64,000 bases of DNA from Berberis thunbergii (lineage: Eukaryota > Streptophyta > Magnoliopsida > Ranunculales > Berberidaceae), in contig QNQO01009202.1 in NCBI GenBank assembly GCA_003290165.1, forward strand, positions 434,001 through 498,000, read 5' to 3'. The translations under genes were made by a program, and so were the position numbers. The notes below the pieces were generated by a model. The model made no database searches. It was given only the letters and a program-made list of their open reading frames with translations, and was not told the origin of the DNA. Position 1 is the stretch's first letter; each line of letters starts with the position of its first letter. Of the stretch, positions 10,718 through 24,429 are shown in pieces.

Positions 10718-13700
10718 CTACCGCCAGTCTCTGCAATAACCACACCTCCATGGGCAGTCAGAATCTGGCTCTTCTATCCATGGCGAACAATACCTGTGTA
10801 TACACGTCCCACAACACTCACAAGAAAGATCTGTAGCTGGTTCGTCACGGGAACACACATGACAAGGTACTTTCATAGCGGGTGCAACAGTCGCAGGGAG
10901 TTCACCATTTACATTTTTCATTTCATATTGCTCTGGCAAGTTGGAAGGTGGAGGCAGGCCAGAATCCAACGAATTTTCCCACTTATTTGATGCATCAAAT
11001 GTATTGGACTGTTCATCATCAGGTGCCAGCAATTCCGTAAATGAAAAGTAAGTCTGAGGCTCGAACTCCATCCCCTCACAGTTTACACCATCATAGTCAA
11101 ATGTCTCATCATTAAAGCCATCAATAGCCCACTCAGATTCGAACTGTGACGGAGACTCTTCTCCATAGTTCAATGGAGTGATTTCTTCATGGGGTGGGGA
11201 TTCAGCACAAGATAAATCCATCAAACCCTTTTCAGACTTGCCATGTCTTCTGATTGGTAGTTTCTGTGGACCATTGAATGATGCTCCGGAAGTGTATCTG
11301 TCAGGTCCAAACCCTGATGTGGGCTCTGAGATTATTTCAACTCTTTCAAGAGAGAATAAAAGGGGGTCATCCTCTTCTATAATTGCATCCTCCATCTTTG
11401 TTTTTGACACTGGAGTCGTTTCCCATTCCATAGATTGTTTAGGGATGGTTCCTAATTCAGGTTCCATCTCCATCCTGCATTGTTTTGTAGTCCTAATACG
11501 TGATTTCCTTCTCTCTTGATCCATGTAGGGGCATGCAGGTGAGGCTTTCCTACGACACTTGCAGCACCTGAACCCAATGACCTCAAAAATTTGAGACTCC
11601 TTAAGCTCAACAGCATCAGCATGGTACCAACCTGCAGAAGGCCATACACAATGTATGAAATATGTAAACATAAAGGAATGTACCCAGGCACACAAGTAAC
11701 AAATAGATTTGGCCTGTTCACACAATAACACTTACTCTGGCAACCTTCGCAACGGATATACATTAGACCATAATCGTATGGCTTATCGCAAAGGCAGCAC
11801 CGAGGACCCCTAGATGGATCCAGATTTGTGTTGCCACTGAGAAGAATGTTTTTAAGCCGAAAATCAGTCCCAGTAACATCTTTTTTTTTCTTCCACACAA
11901 TACCATTAGTAACTACCCCACGTTTCCCTTTCATTGTCAAATTCGAGCCCAGGTGGGAAGATTTCATAACTGAGTTCCCTTTCATTGTCGAATTTGAGTC
12001 AGGAAGGGGAGATATCATAACTGGCCCTTTCATTGTTGAATTCGAGCCAGGGAGGGGAGATTTCATAACTGGGTTGGTTTCAGTTTTCCATATTGATGAT
12101 AAAGGTTGATGATAACCGTTATTCCGTGCATCTTTATTGTACCCCACTGCCATCTTATACTCTTGGCCTTGTTGGCTTAGTCGATTCATTGGGGTCTTGT
12201 TGACATTCTCCTTTATAACAATAACTTTGGCTTGGTAGCACTGGTTGCATGTGACTAAAGCGTCTAGTACATCTTTTGTATCAGCCTTTGAAGGTTTCGT
12301 ACAGTCATTGTGACAATAGCCTGACCACAGAAAAGTAAAATAAAAATAACTAACTTAAAGACGTTACAAACAGCACGAAATTATCAGCTAGTTGGTAAAT
12401 CCATATTCAGAACAAAAAAGGTAGTCACTGTGTTAGACATGTAAGAATTCAAGCTGATGAGATGATTCAACTTTTATTCTATCCAGCAAACACACTAAAG
12501 TTTAACGGCACAGAAAATTACAGGTTGGATGAAGACGATCTTCAGATCAAGTAAATATTTTTTTATACTATTTTATTATCTATATAATATGGGTTATTTT
12601 TATCTATTATTTAATTGTAATTAGGGATTCAATTCAAACACGAGTTAGGGTTCCTATTTTGTTTAGGAAACTAGCTGTTTGCTTAGCAAGCATAGGTCCA
12701 TTATAAATTAAGGCCATTGGCCAATGTAATAAATTAGTCTTTGAAATTTAAAGAATAATTATCAAAGTGAAAGAAATTTTGTTATTCAAGTTTGTTAGTG
12801 AATTGTTTATTGCTTCCACTTAAATTTATCAATTGGTATCAGCGCAATAAAATATTTGCACAAAGATGCCGCCTAAGGGAACTAGAATCACCAAGGCAAG
12901 GATGGAGCACATGGAGATAGCCCTTGCGGACATCTCGGAATAGTTGACTATTCTCTTGAATCGTCAAGAACCTGAAGCTATCCGCGAAAAGTAGCGTCAT
13001 GAAGCTGGACAACGTGATGAGATCTTTTCATATTCATCTCATGAAAAGAAGGTGAACCCTACTATTGTTGATTGAGACAAGGCGCGTTCATTTGATGATT
13101 ACAAAAGTGAGGGCAATAAACTTGACCTTTTAGAGAAAGATATTCAACTATCCGCAAGTTATCGTATCATGAGACCATGAAAAATCCGACATTACTGATT
13201 TGGAGGAACAATACCTAAACTTAGTAATTCACAACAACTTCCCTCTATAAAAAGAATCGAAAGAAAAGGAGTGGTTGTGGAAAACAACCCTAATTTCCTC
13301 AGTTTGTTCCCTATGTCTAGGGTTGCTAGAAAAGATAACTTTGTGAATCGCGAGTTGCGATTTGCAAAAAAAATTCAACAAGATTGCTCCCAAACAAAAA
13401 TTAGAAAAAAAATAAATAAAATTTGGGGAACAAAGAGGAACAATATCTTCTTTGGCTTCGCAGCAGATCAAAGCCACCACCTACCGTTACCATCAGGGTT
13501 CCCAGCCATCGCCGAACGAGTCAGTACCTTCCTCTTGATTTTTCGATCACACAGCAAGATCAAAAGCTTTGCCTAGGCAATAAGGAGCTAGATGTGACAT
13601 CTTGCCATCAACGTTGGGGCAACTCACCTTAGCGTCAACCTCCTGCGCGCCTTCGTGGAGTTCAGTATGGTCACCAACGGTTGCGACCGAGTCCTTCAGA

Positions 13701-16700
13701 GTCTGGAGTAGACAAGGAGGGAAGACGAAACCCCAATTCCTCAGGTCAACAAGGAGCTCGAATTTGCCTCATCATGATGAACCATACTGGCGTCGACCTT
13801 CTGCGCGTCATCGCCGGCCAACAATCTCTTCATCTGATGAAGATGAAGATGTGGTGTCAATTCATGAAATGGATTAGGGGAGGAAAGGGAGTAATTGACA
13901 CCCTAACCTTCAGTCAGTACCCCTCAACATATCCTCTACTGAGGAAGAGCTTATTCGCGCCCACATAATCACTCGGTGCCACAACGTGTTTCTAGCAACT
14001 CTTACAATGATGCAGAGGCTGCGCGACACCACTAGTCCCGCTATGTCTCGTCGCAGACTGGTATGTATACTTTTGATCCTGATATTATACATCATCACAA
14101 GAGTGCTTATTTGCCACCACGTGACAAACATTATACCTACACTATGAACTATGAACCACTGCAACGAGCCAATTTTCGTCCACCCAATCAAAGAGGACAA
14201 GTCCATCATGATGCTTATGGAGGTGAGACTAATTTGGTGACCTATGACTTTAGATCGTTTTGTTCGTTGCTTGGAACGTATACAACATGATGACTTTAAA
14301 TCAAATGTTCCAACTTATGCTAGTCCCAGTGATGTTGATGTTTTTGTTGATTGGGTTGACCTAATAGACAAGGTTTTAGAATACAAGTCTTTAGCAGGTA
14401 TTAAAGCTATGCATTTAGTTGCAACAAAGTTACAGGGTATCGTATCTAATTGGTGCTGAGATTTAACCACACAAAGACAGTTGTTGGGGAAGGCACAAGT
14501 TCATACTTGGCTTAAGATTAAAAAATTATTACGTGTTTTTATTTTCCAAGATTGTTAGTGAGATTTGTTTGGCAAGTTGCATAAACTTACACAAGAAATC
14601 TGCAGGTTCTTAATACAATTGAGGAATTTCGTTTTTTGTGCAGTAAACTGAAGATGAATGAATCTGAATTGTAAAAGGTTGACGTTATTTGCATGGACTT
14701 TCTCAGCCTATACAGGAGGCTTTCGATATAATTCTGATTATTACCATGGCAAAATCAGAACAATATGCTAAGAAGGTCGAAGCACATTCACATCATGATT
14801 TGACTACTTCTATTTCATCTCAAACAACTTTGCTCCCTACTACACCTGCTAAATCAATTACACGTACTGTTGTATTATTGCTTATAATTCTAATTTCAAA
14901 TGTTTCGGTGGTGCGCAAGTTGGTCATCTTCGTCGAGATTGCTCGAAGGATAAGATAACTAAATTACTCTTATTGTCGATGGAGATTTGTTGGTTGTTGA
15001 TACTTCACCTCCTCAGGATGACACCTAAGTGAGGCGGCTCACGAGAACAACAACTAAGCTCGAGGATGAGCTTTTTCAAAGCGGGGAAAATGATGTAATA
15101 TGGATTATTTTTATTTATTATCTAATTGGGTTAGTCCATGATAAGGCCCAATTAGGAGTATGAGTCCAATTAGAATTAGGGATTCAATTCAAGTAGGAGT
15201 TAAGGTTTAGCTGCTTACTTAGCAAGCTTAGATCAATGATAAATTAATTAAAGCCCTGAGGAATTAGAGAATTATTATCAGAGTAAAGAAACTTTGTTTA
15301 TTTAAATTTCTAGTGAATTGTTTATTGCTTCTGCACTTAAGTCTATCGTATTATTTCATCCTTATAAAAGCAGCTGAAGGAGGAACTGGAAACTGTTATA
15401 AGATAATTTATTACGGGAAAATATCAATTCCAGATTTTACTGTGAATATCTTGTGGCTCCACATTGTAGAAGCTTATCTCATGATATTTCAGTTTGTAGC
15501 TTATCTATAAGATTCAGGATTATGGATTTCAACCACATAAAATAGCAGGACATAAAGATGTACCTTCACATTCACTGCACTTCACGGAATCCCTGAAAAG
15601 AACACCAGATTCTTTCATTAGAAAGCTAAAAGCAAGAAGGTAACTTGAGTAGCAATTCACGGAAGAAAAAATAAAAGGCAAAGAAATAAATTTAAAAATG
15701 GTACCTGATCACGACATCCACTTGACAAACGGCACACACTACTTTCTCCCTTCTATTCATAAGATACCGAAAGATGTCTCGGCGGGAAGCCTGTATTTGT
15801 CTGCGCTGTAACTTGGACAAAACATGCAATGGCTTAGCAGGCAGCACAGTATCCTCTGCCTTTTCTTCATATTCTTTAATCAAGAACAAAGGGATGTGAG
15901 TTTCAGAAAACCAGAACTTTTCCTTCCCGTCTTCTGTTTGCTCCACTTCAATAACATTCTTTGTCACACGAGAAGGAAGATGTTTCTGATTGACAAAACT
16001 TAACGCATACATAATCTTATTTTCCTGAACCTTCTTATCACAAATACGTGCATTCCTGAAAATGTTGGTTTCAGTTTCCAGTCCTTTATCATGAGCATTC
16101 TGCTCTGGACGAACAAGATCAGTCCATCTAACATGAACATCAAGGTATCTAACCTGATGCACAAGATAAGAAGAAAATGAGTTCAAGGATTTTTTTATTT
16201 TTTTTTAGCTACAAAGAATAAGACCTTTATGACCACCACAAGATTATTTGATTTAGCAACAAGCACATGTAGAGACAACTATAACGTCATCCAATAAAGG
16301 ACAAGGAAGTTGCGACTACATTTGCCAATAACAGAAAAAATTATGTTGACCATTTGACCAGTTCACATTTTCTCTAAGTTTGAATTGGAATTATATAAAC
16401 AAACCTGAAGTGCAAGCTGGGGTGCATTTTTGCTTGCTTCTACTGCAGCTCTCCAAGCCAGCTGTCTGCTTCGGTGTGGAATATCAGAAGCTTCAACATA
16501 ATGAACGCCAGAAATTTTCTGAGAACCACCTGAGTTGTTATTTAGATATTAGATTAACAGATTCTACCTTTAGCTTTCCGTGATCTGTGGTTAAGAAAAG
16601 AAAGTATGCTATTATATACCTTGACGGGCTGTTTTTTTAGCTATCAACTTTGGCAGCATTCCTCTCTGAAAAACCAGCTTCAAAAGCTTCCCACCACGCC

Positions 16701-18013
16701 ACCAATCAATAATCTTCGCATCATCATCGCAGAGGTCTGTCGCTATTTCAGATGTAGCAGCTTGTTTTTTGCTGTGTCTCCCTGGTCGCTTTGGAATTAG
16801 TCCAACAGAACTGTTGGGTACTGCAGAAGACTCAATGGACCAATCATCAACATGCTTGAGCCAACCTCCTGAGAAAGCAACTAATCGGATGTGCTTCTCA
16901 AACTGCGAAAGTAAGAGACATCAGAATCCGCGCAGGAAAACATTACATCATGGCAAATGCCTATAGCATACATAAAATAACTAACAGAAGAATGAAGAAA
17001 TACAATAACCTGCCTATGATTCCAGCTGAGTTGAATACATTTTACTAGAAAAGTTGACAACAGAAATGGTAAGCAAGATAAAGGTTTGCATCAAGTTTAT
17101 AAGAATGAGATATTTACCCCACAACCTGTCTATTTATACTTCAATTAAACAATCCAGATAAGAAGAAATTTAAGCATAAACTGCAATTTCTTAAATTTTT
17201 TGTTTGTTCTTCACAATGTCAAGGCAGTCGCCTAAGCACACCTCAAGGCATTTTTTTTCAAAAATCCGCCTCAAGGTAGAGGCAATGGCATGAGGCAACA
17301 CCTCACCATTTTTACATAGTTATTTTACCATCTTTATTTCAGAGTTTTTTTTTTTTACCCTTAACCCTCCCACCCCATGCCGCCGGCCGGGTTTGAACCC
17401 GTGACGTGTGATTCCATCCGCCACACCTCTACCAACTCAGCTGGTACACCTTTGACATTTTTATTTTAGAGGTTATTAGACCATCAGAGCCCACCCCATA
17501 AGCCGAGTCAAAGCACCAAAAATGACACATGATTACACAAATTAGTATTATGCTTTTCATCTCAACATTGATAAATATTCTCTTCAACCCATCTCGCCAT
17601 CTTCTTCCTGTCACACCATCTGCTCTAACATATTACATATAAGCACCAAAGAATTTATCAAAGGCATTAGTTTTCTCTCTACATCCAGAAATCACCTAAG
17701 ATAGTGTTAACAAATGATGTAAACTTTCTTGGTCTAGAGTACAGCACAACAGATAGGCTACAGTTTTGCTGACCATGCCACATTTATGCAAACTCCATCC
17801 AATTGGAACCCTATCCTTACTAGTCAACATCTCCCTACTAACCAATTTGTATGAGTTGTCTTCTTCACTGATTGTATGTTTAGTTGGGCAATGATATCAA
17901 TAAACTAGTTATGTTTGTGTATGTATTTCACTTAGTTCTCCAGTCAGTTTATTGTGCCCCCAGCCCACCTCCTTTATTTGAGTAACATGTCTTTTTGTCT
18001 TTTGTTCATTAAA

Positions 18014-18069
<56 letters not shown>

Positions 18070-21000
18070 GAGATGGATGGGATCGTAGAGGCCCAAAGAA
18101 CAAAAAGGAACTTATTTGCATTTTGCAGAGCCGAAGCGGTGCTTCTTTGGCATGCCCTCATGGTCGGGCCTTTCCACACAATACTCAGCCTGTGCAGTTA
18201 AAATGTCGATATAACGTCATTGTATCAATACCGGACAGACATCGACCCGTTTCTCCCTTTCACATTTTGGTATAATGATGTCGTTATAACACCCATATAA
18301 AGATTGTTATCAATATAACCGTCTTTTAAAAATCGCCATTATAACATAATTGCAGCTTATATAAAAGGAGACAAAATAGATATTTTCTCCGATCGACGAC
18401 TAAAACCTAAACCTACAGAGAAGAATAGAGACCGATCGAAGGTGATAACCGGATAGGAAGAAAGGGGATCGATCTCTTGAGTGTTGGTTGTTTCGATCGC
18501 ATCAATTTGCGATCATTCGGTGAAGAGAAAAAAGGGAAGTAGAACCGATTGATTGACTGTTGCGAAGCAGTCGATCGACTATTTGATCGCTTTTTTGCAA
18601 TTTGTTGCAGGCCTTAAAAGGATGAAAATGAATAAGCAATCGATCAATTGACCTGACCTCTGCTGCTCCTGCTCTGCTCATCAATTTGTAAGGTATTAAG
18701 GTCTCCCTCATTCAATTCGTACCTTCAGGAATCAATACCATATACATCCTTTATTCAATTCACTGATTTAGTACTTGTATAGTTGTATGTATTCAAATTC
18801 AATTTAGTCAGACTCCAAATCTTCATTTTTTGAACATGATTTACTTATTCAGCTCTATAATACATTAATACTTAGTGGGGGTATAAAAATGGATTGTTAA
18901 ATCCTATAATGCTCCTAGATCGTTACGGGTCCGTTATACGTTTTAACTGCATAGTACTCGCCCAATACACCATCCACTATCTAGGCAAGTACTTTGCTCG
19001 TTGGGTACAACCTCAGAATTTTCATGCATGAAACTAAGGCCTTATAAATGAGAACTATAAATGGAATGCAATCAAGTATGAAGACATATGTTTCTAATTG
19101 TGCAAGGTTTTATCTTTTTTTTTTGTCAAACAGTCCAAAGGAAAGCAAGAGACACATACTACAACCAAAAAGACTAAAACATACCAGTGACAAACTTGGA
19201 ATTGAAAGGAGAAAAAATTAAATACAACCATTAGCTGAAATTTCTAACCTTGAACAAGAGAAGCTTTATTGAAGAAAAGGTTGAAGCTTGTTCAACTTGT
19301 TTACGCCATTGCCTCCGATAACTTGCACTAAGGAAGGGTCCAACCACAAGGCCGCACAAACTCTCCTCCATGTACAACATATACGTTGTGATGTTTTGAA
19401 TACTTCCATCTCTAGACTTTACAGGACGAAGGCCAACAAGAATCCTTGCTGATGCTTTAATGGCATTAGAAGCAGCCAAGTTTAACAAACATCCTCTTCG
19501 GCTTGAAGTGGGAGCTCTACAAGAAAGACACCAACCACATCTTTCCCGCGGAACCTCCATTAGTTTCTTTTCTGAAATAGGCCAGAAGAAACGGAGAGAT
19601 GCTTTCGAGAATGCTTTACTTGCAACGCCGTGTTTGCCGATACCAGATTCCTAGGGTTTGACGAAACAGGGCCCTCCACTACTCCCTTTTCCTCAGATGC
19701 AACAACATATAGATTAGCAGCTGCAGAAGCGGCAATATCACCAAGAAAATACTGATTAATGTAGGAGTTAGGCTTGAAGGAAGCCCCCAAGAAGAAAGAA
19801 GTGTCATTTGTATCACCTTTACTTCTTCTCTCACTGTCTTTAGTTTTACCCTCTACTATCAAAGTGCCATTATTAATTAAAGTTGGTGTACCATCAGCGC
19901 ATCTCTTACCAGCAGTGCACTTCAGCCCAGTACACTTTTCAGCTATTTGCTGGATCAAATCATTATTGTGGGTCATTGATCCAATAGAGATAACTGATTC
20001 TGTTCCAAACTGATCACAAGACTTGGAATTTATAAGTAGTGATAGCTCTTGACCTGCATCGACACCTTCATTTATCTGTGTAACTTTATGAAAAACTTGA
20101 TCGACTGTATCCAAGGAAGTACTCTTCGACTCAGATTTTTGCAGCACACTCTGCAGACCTGAAAGCCCCTCCTTCTCAACAATACTTTCGCTAGCATTAT
20201 GTATGTGATTATCTCCTTCAACAGTATGTTCAGCTTTATTGGTCTCACAAAAAAGGTCATATCTTGAATCAGAAGCAATTGCATCCTCCTTTTCATCTGC
20301 TGTTACTGGGTTTATCTCGCCCTCAATTTTGTCATGAAGAGAGATATATGTCTCTGATATTCCCCAATATTGTGTAATCCTCTTGCATATCCCAGAGTAC
20401 AAGGTTTTATGTTGTAAAGATGAAGAAAGCACTTGCAGGGCTTTTGGAATGTCATTCTGATTGTAATATCTAGACAACGGTGTGGGATTGATCGAGCCAT
20501 TCAGCCTACAATATTTCATTACTTAATTAAGGATCATTAAAACTCAGATAATTCAAAAGCGAGAATTGGAAAGTCCTGAAATCAATATAGTGCTGTGTAT
20601 CCAACATTCAAGAAGCATCATGCAGAAAAAAATATGTATGTAACAAAAGTAAAATAGTTCAAATACATACACAAGTAAGTGGCTGCAAATACCCAAGAAA
20701 ACTTGCTCATATGAATCAATGCCAAATATCTCTGCGCCTCTGAGACCTGTCGCAATTCTAAGAGTTGGCTCCATCTGGTTCGCATTACATTCCGGACAAA
20801 ACCACAACCCATCAGGTATAAGCATTTTGCTCATACCAATGCATCTAGAGTGATAAGCAGAAGGACATCCATCACAACAAAGCAAAGTCCCATCCATGCC
20901 ACAGAGCCTACATTCATCACTGTTCACATCCTGATCAACGTCAGTAGGATCTACATCACACCCAGAAGCACAAGATGCCAAACTTTTGTTACGGTTTGAT

Positions 21001-23034
21001 TTTGAATTGCGAGGCTCAGTCATGCTAACCATAGCTTCTACATCCTTGCAAGCTGAGGTTTTGGAATATCTAGGATGTACCCTTCTTGGTCCATTTTCAG
21101 GCGGTAGGCTTGCAGTCCCATTGGAATCAATTTCTTCTTCCAAATCTTCACGAGTATCAATTTCTGCTCTAAGTTCTGCAGATTCTATGACATCATCACA
21201 CAAGATTTGTAAGATCGTCAACTTCCTAGCCACAGGTAAGTTGTGGTACACTCCACCTAAAGCGTCGCCATAGAAACTTTTCCAGTCTGGTCCTTCTGCA
21301 TGGCCCATTACTAGAAGATATTCGATTAAGTAAACAGGCCAGGTCAATGTGTCGAGTAAGCTCCAATCAAGACGCCTGCAGATGATACAACCTCATTGAC
21401 TCCGATTTCTGAGTGTAAATGTATTGAAGTTTATGAAGATTTGAAGGGAAGGTGACAAATTGTTCAGCATTACTGCACTCAAGCATCATGCTTGTGTCAC
21501 ACATGTGGTTGTCTTATTAAGACTTTGATTTAAATATGACACAAGGAATTGTTATCAATGTTGTTCCATTGACATGGGAAAGACTTGAGGGTGTGTTTGG
21601 TTGCATGGAATCTAGAGAGGGGGAGGGGGGACACTTTGAATTCATGGGGTTGTGTTTAAGGCAAATTTGATCAAAATGCGGTGGATCACTTAAACTCTAA
21701 ATTTTGATGGGAGTTGAACTACCATGTAACATCGGAATCCAATTATTCGGGGAAGGGAATAACGAATTGGGATTAAATGTTTCATGGGAGTTCAACTCCT
21801 ACCTTTGACCAAAATCTAGAATTCACAAGTGATCAACCACATTTTGATCAAATATGTCTTAAACACAAGCGGTACCCCATGGATTCCATTCAACCAAACA
21901 CACCATGAATTCAGTTTGTATACCAGGAGATACTCCCAGTTGGAGAAACAGTGAGCAGAGTATACACAATGTATTTATGTATGTATGCAATTTGTATGTA
22001 ATATGTGCTTTATGTGTGAGTTGTCCCAAAGTTTATTGAACGAGTTTCGGAACTAGTGGATGTGAAATAGATAAACATTGCAAGAAGGAAACATACCTCA
22101 AGCACTTTGATGCAGCCCTAGAACCATCCGAAGAACTCATCTCAAGATGACGCCTTAATGCACGCAAGAGCGCAAAATGAATACCATCCATCAAAGAATC
22201 GGGGGTAGTACAATTCAGCGAACCAACAAAATCATCCAATTGGAAAGGGCTTAAGAAGAGCTGGATACTAAAAGACCGCAAAAAACAATACACTGAAAAG
22301 AGATAAGGAACCACCTCCTCGGGAACACCTATACTACCCGAAGAGGTAGGGAACAAAAGGGGTGGAACAACAAGTTCTTCAACCAAACTATCCTCTCGAA
22401 CCATGTCAAACTCATAAGAGTCTTCATCATCATCATCCCCATTGGGTAAAACCTTTTCAACATCCCCATCAAGTTCACTACTTTTCTCAGGAGCACATTC
22501 GATGGCATCTTCCAAATTCAACTTACCACCACAATCGACTTCACCACCCTCCACACTATTCCCAACAGACGCACCCTCCTTTCCCATTAACCTCTCACTC
22601 CCACTCTTCTTAGCATTCTTCTCCACCAACTCATCCAACTTCTTCCACCGTCTCCTAAGCTCCGCATTAAACCCACTCTCCTCAATCAAAATCCCCAAAA
22701 CCTCCTCAGTCTCCAAATCCTCATTATCCCCATCCTCATACTCCACCCTATACAACCCATCCGAGTACGAAGCAACCTTCCCTAAAAACACCCCATACCC
22801 TGTAAACTCCTTCCTCACATATCTTCCCACCAACACTCTCAATTTCACCCCTACATCCCCTCCACTTGTCTCCACTCTCTTCCGCGGTCTACCGACCGGG
22901 TTCTTCCCTTCACTCCCCTCCACACCCCGCACTCTTTTCCGTGGCCTACCCACAGGGTTCTTCTCCTGCCCATTCCTCTTCCTCCTCTTCCTCCCCCGCG
23001 TATCCGATCTACCCTCATCACTCTCCATTACCAC
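10718..23034 (-). CDS. PTM: PTM-like DDT/PHD-finger chromatin protein (nine coding exons, one apparent frameshift)
   Basis: PTM-type proteins are plant nuclear regulators. Arabidopsis PTM is proposed to carry plastid retrograde signals. Exons (minus): 23034-22097, 21375-20671, 20505-19249, 16902-16620, 16529-16405, 16153-15705, 15592-15564, 12320-11736, 11631-10718. All introns are GT-AG and phases agree. The product is about 1760 residues, near the family's ~1700. In order: two AT-hook-like NPVGRPRKR motifs; a Tudor-like segment; a DDT domain (~225-285, VPYLFSVYCFLRSF); a WHIM-like segment; a PHD finger (CRLCGMDGTLLCCDGCPS); further Cys-rich fingers (CGWCLSCRAP, CCLCDKPYDYG, CEGCQSWYHADAVEL) and a C-terminal CHVCSRDEP finger. 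No clear C-terminal membrane segments are seen. A 1-nt deletion at an A-run near 19614 shifts the frame in exon 3, although all following exons match the family. It is a null allele or an assembly error. Confidence 0.92.
12579..15348 (+). mobile_element. Gag-only non-autonomous LTR retrotransposon in PTM intron 7
   Basis: The LTRs are 12579-12831 and 15091-15348. They share GGGATTCAATTCAA, TGCTTA(C)TTAGCAAGC and a GTGAATTGTTTATTGCTTC block. The duplication TATTA lies at 12574-12578 and 15349-15353. A primer-binding-like TGGTATCAGCGC follows the left LTR, and a purine tract AAAGCGGGGAAAA precedes the right one. The interior encodes only a decayed Gypsy-type gag, with a start region at 12865, the capsid-like VDVFVDWVDLIDKVLEYK near 14334 and a degenerate zinc knuckle near 14900. 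No protease, RT or integrase is present. This matches TR-GAG-type elements. It lies opposite to the host gene and accounts for most of intron 7. Confidence 0.85.
17345..17455 (-). mobile_element. tRNA-derived SINE in PTM intron 3
   Basis: Read on the minus strand it has a box A-like CAGCTGAGTTGGTAGAGG, a box B GGGTTCAAACCC about 45 nt later, and a terminal A-run. Flanking direct repeats of 16 bp, CATYTTTATTTYAGAG with two differences (17329-17344 and 17456-17471 on the plus strand), mark target-primed insertion. It is too diverged at the acceptor-stem region to be a tRNA gene. Confidence 0.8.
18016..18062. repeat. A-tract plus TA microsatellite in PTM intron 3
   Basis: About 19 A are followed by about 14 TA dinucleotides. 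Confidence 0.9.
18191..18953. mobile_element. Possible non-autonomous TIR element in PTM intron 3
   Basis: The ends share the inverted sequence TGCAGTTAAAA(T/C)GT followed by TATAACG. Candidate 9-bp duplications TACTCAGCC and TACTCGCCC match at 7 of 9 positions, which would fit a Mutator-type element. The interior holds GATCGATC-rich sequence and no coding region. Confidence 0.45.
21589..21905. mobile_element. Tourist-like MITE in PTM intron 1
   Basis: The terminal inverted repeats contain GGTGTGTTTGGTTG(C/A)ATGGAATC, typical of PIF/Harbinger MITEs, and are flanked by TGA (21586-21588, 21906-21908). Inner sequence is also largely inverted, with TTTGATCAAA(A) and AACTCC words on both arms. 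It is 317 bp and non-coding. Confidence 0.7.
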
Positions 23035-24429
23035 CCAATACTTTATCCCTCACAAAACCTATCTATCTGATCTAATTATCAAACAAATCTAGGGTTTCAG
23101 AACAGCAAATTCAAAACCTGCAAACACCAATTATGGACAAAGACGTAAAAAGTAATGAATAGAATGCCAGAACAAAGTTCAATCTCAGCAACAAAAGAAG
23201 CAAACGATTTCACGAATCAAATAACAGATGTCAAAATTTTAAATAAATAAATAAAGTGTTTTTGAAGGGCGAAACCTGATAGCGTTCGGCTGAGTTAAGC
23301 AACCGCCATTGAAGAGGTGCTTTAGAGTTAGTGATGAGATGAGAGAAGAGAAGATACACCTTGCTCACTCGCTCGCTGGCCTCTATGTAATCTCTGTGTG
23401 CCCTAATTGGAGAGAAAGACTTAACGACCTTCCACACTCTTCCCCATCTCTCCCACCCGTTCGAGTTACCACACACACACACACACACCACGTACGTGCT
23501 CACTCTGAATCGGACCGATTTCAACCATCCAGCTCGTACCGTCTTCTCTCCCTCAACTCGGTAAATATGCGTAAAGGGTGAGTTTTCATTTATTAAATAA
23601 TTACAAATAAAAGTTTGTGCAATGAAAATTAACAAACAAAATATAACAACAAGGGTGGTGTGAGTTGATGCTATTAATTATGAAAATCCCTGTTAAAATG
23701 TTAATTAAAATATTGTTTTTAAAAAAGCGTAATATGCGAGTCAACTCACCGATTCAACTCGCTATGGGTGAAATTTTGCTATATTCATTGGGGTTGGAGT
23801 GTGTGTATAGTTTGATATAAGATGTAATGGGCGGGAAAATTTTCTGATTGTTTGGCGTCACCTGCTACTTTTTCAAGGACCAATTTAGTTGGTGACTGAA
23901 AAATACAAAATTACGTTTTAATTGAGACCACAGATAACATTACTAAGAGCATCCACTTGTCATACCTCCTAACGCTGTCACATATAATGTTCAAATGTGT
24001 TAAAAATCTAGGATTGACATAGAACACGATTTAGGAGCATTCTCGGTTAAGTGTGGCATGATTTCATTATTCAATATGGTAAAATATCTAATTGAAGTTG
24101 TCTATTATCCTCAAGGTGGTGAACATCTCAACTCCCCGCTCTTGAGCAGTTAGGTTTTGCGAGTCGACTCAAGCTTCATACTTGGTAGCCTCCCTTTGTT
24201 GATACAAGCATGATCAAATAGTTTATCGCCTTTTTCCATCTATCTTTTCAACTTCTTCAATCTCCGATCTCTCAAACTCCACATACCAATTTATTTTACC
24301 TCTATTTGTTATCCATGTATTCTCTTTCAATTTTTTTTCATTATCGATCCATTTCAGTCCATTGGATCTCATTCTATTTTATTTCACTCATACCCTTTTT
24401 TTCCTAAGAGGATAATGATAAATCAAGTT
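23035..24429. promoter_or_regulatory. Probable promoter/5' leader region of the PTM-like gene
   Basis: No other gene is seen between the PTM-like start codon and the Gypsy left LTR. A CA microsatellite (about 9 repeats) lies at 23470-23487. Pyrimidine-rich sequence suitable for a leader lies at 23350-23560. Position is the only evidence for promoter function. Confidence 0.4.

Noticed and set aside
17345..17455. A tRNA gene suggested by A and B boxes
   Set aside because: There is no acceptor-stem pairing, and there is an A-tail and a 16-bp target duplication, so a SINE fits better.
22442..23092. A 216-residue plus-strand frame rich in Ser and Pro
   Set aside because: It is the antisense shadow of PTM exon 1, whose DDT and AT-hook motifs and splice phases are clear on the minus strand.
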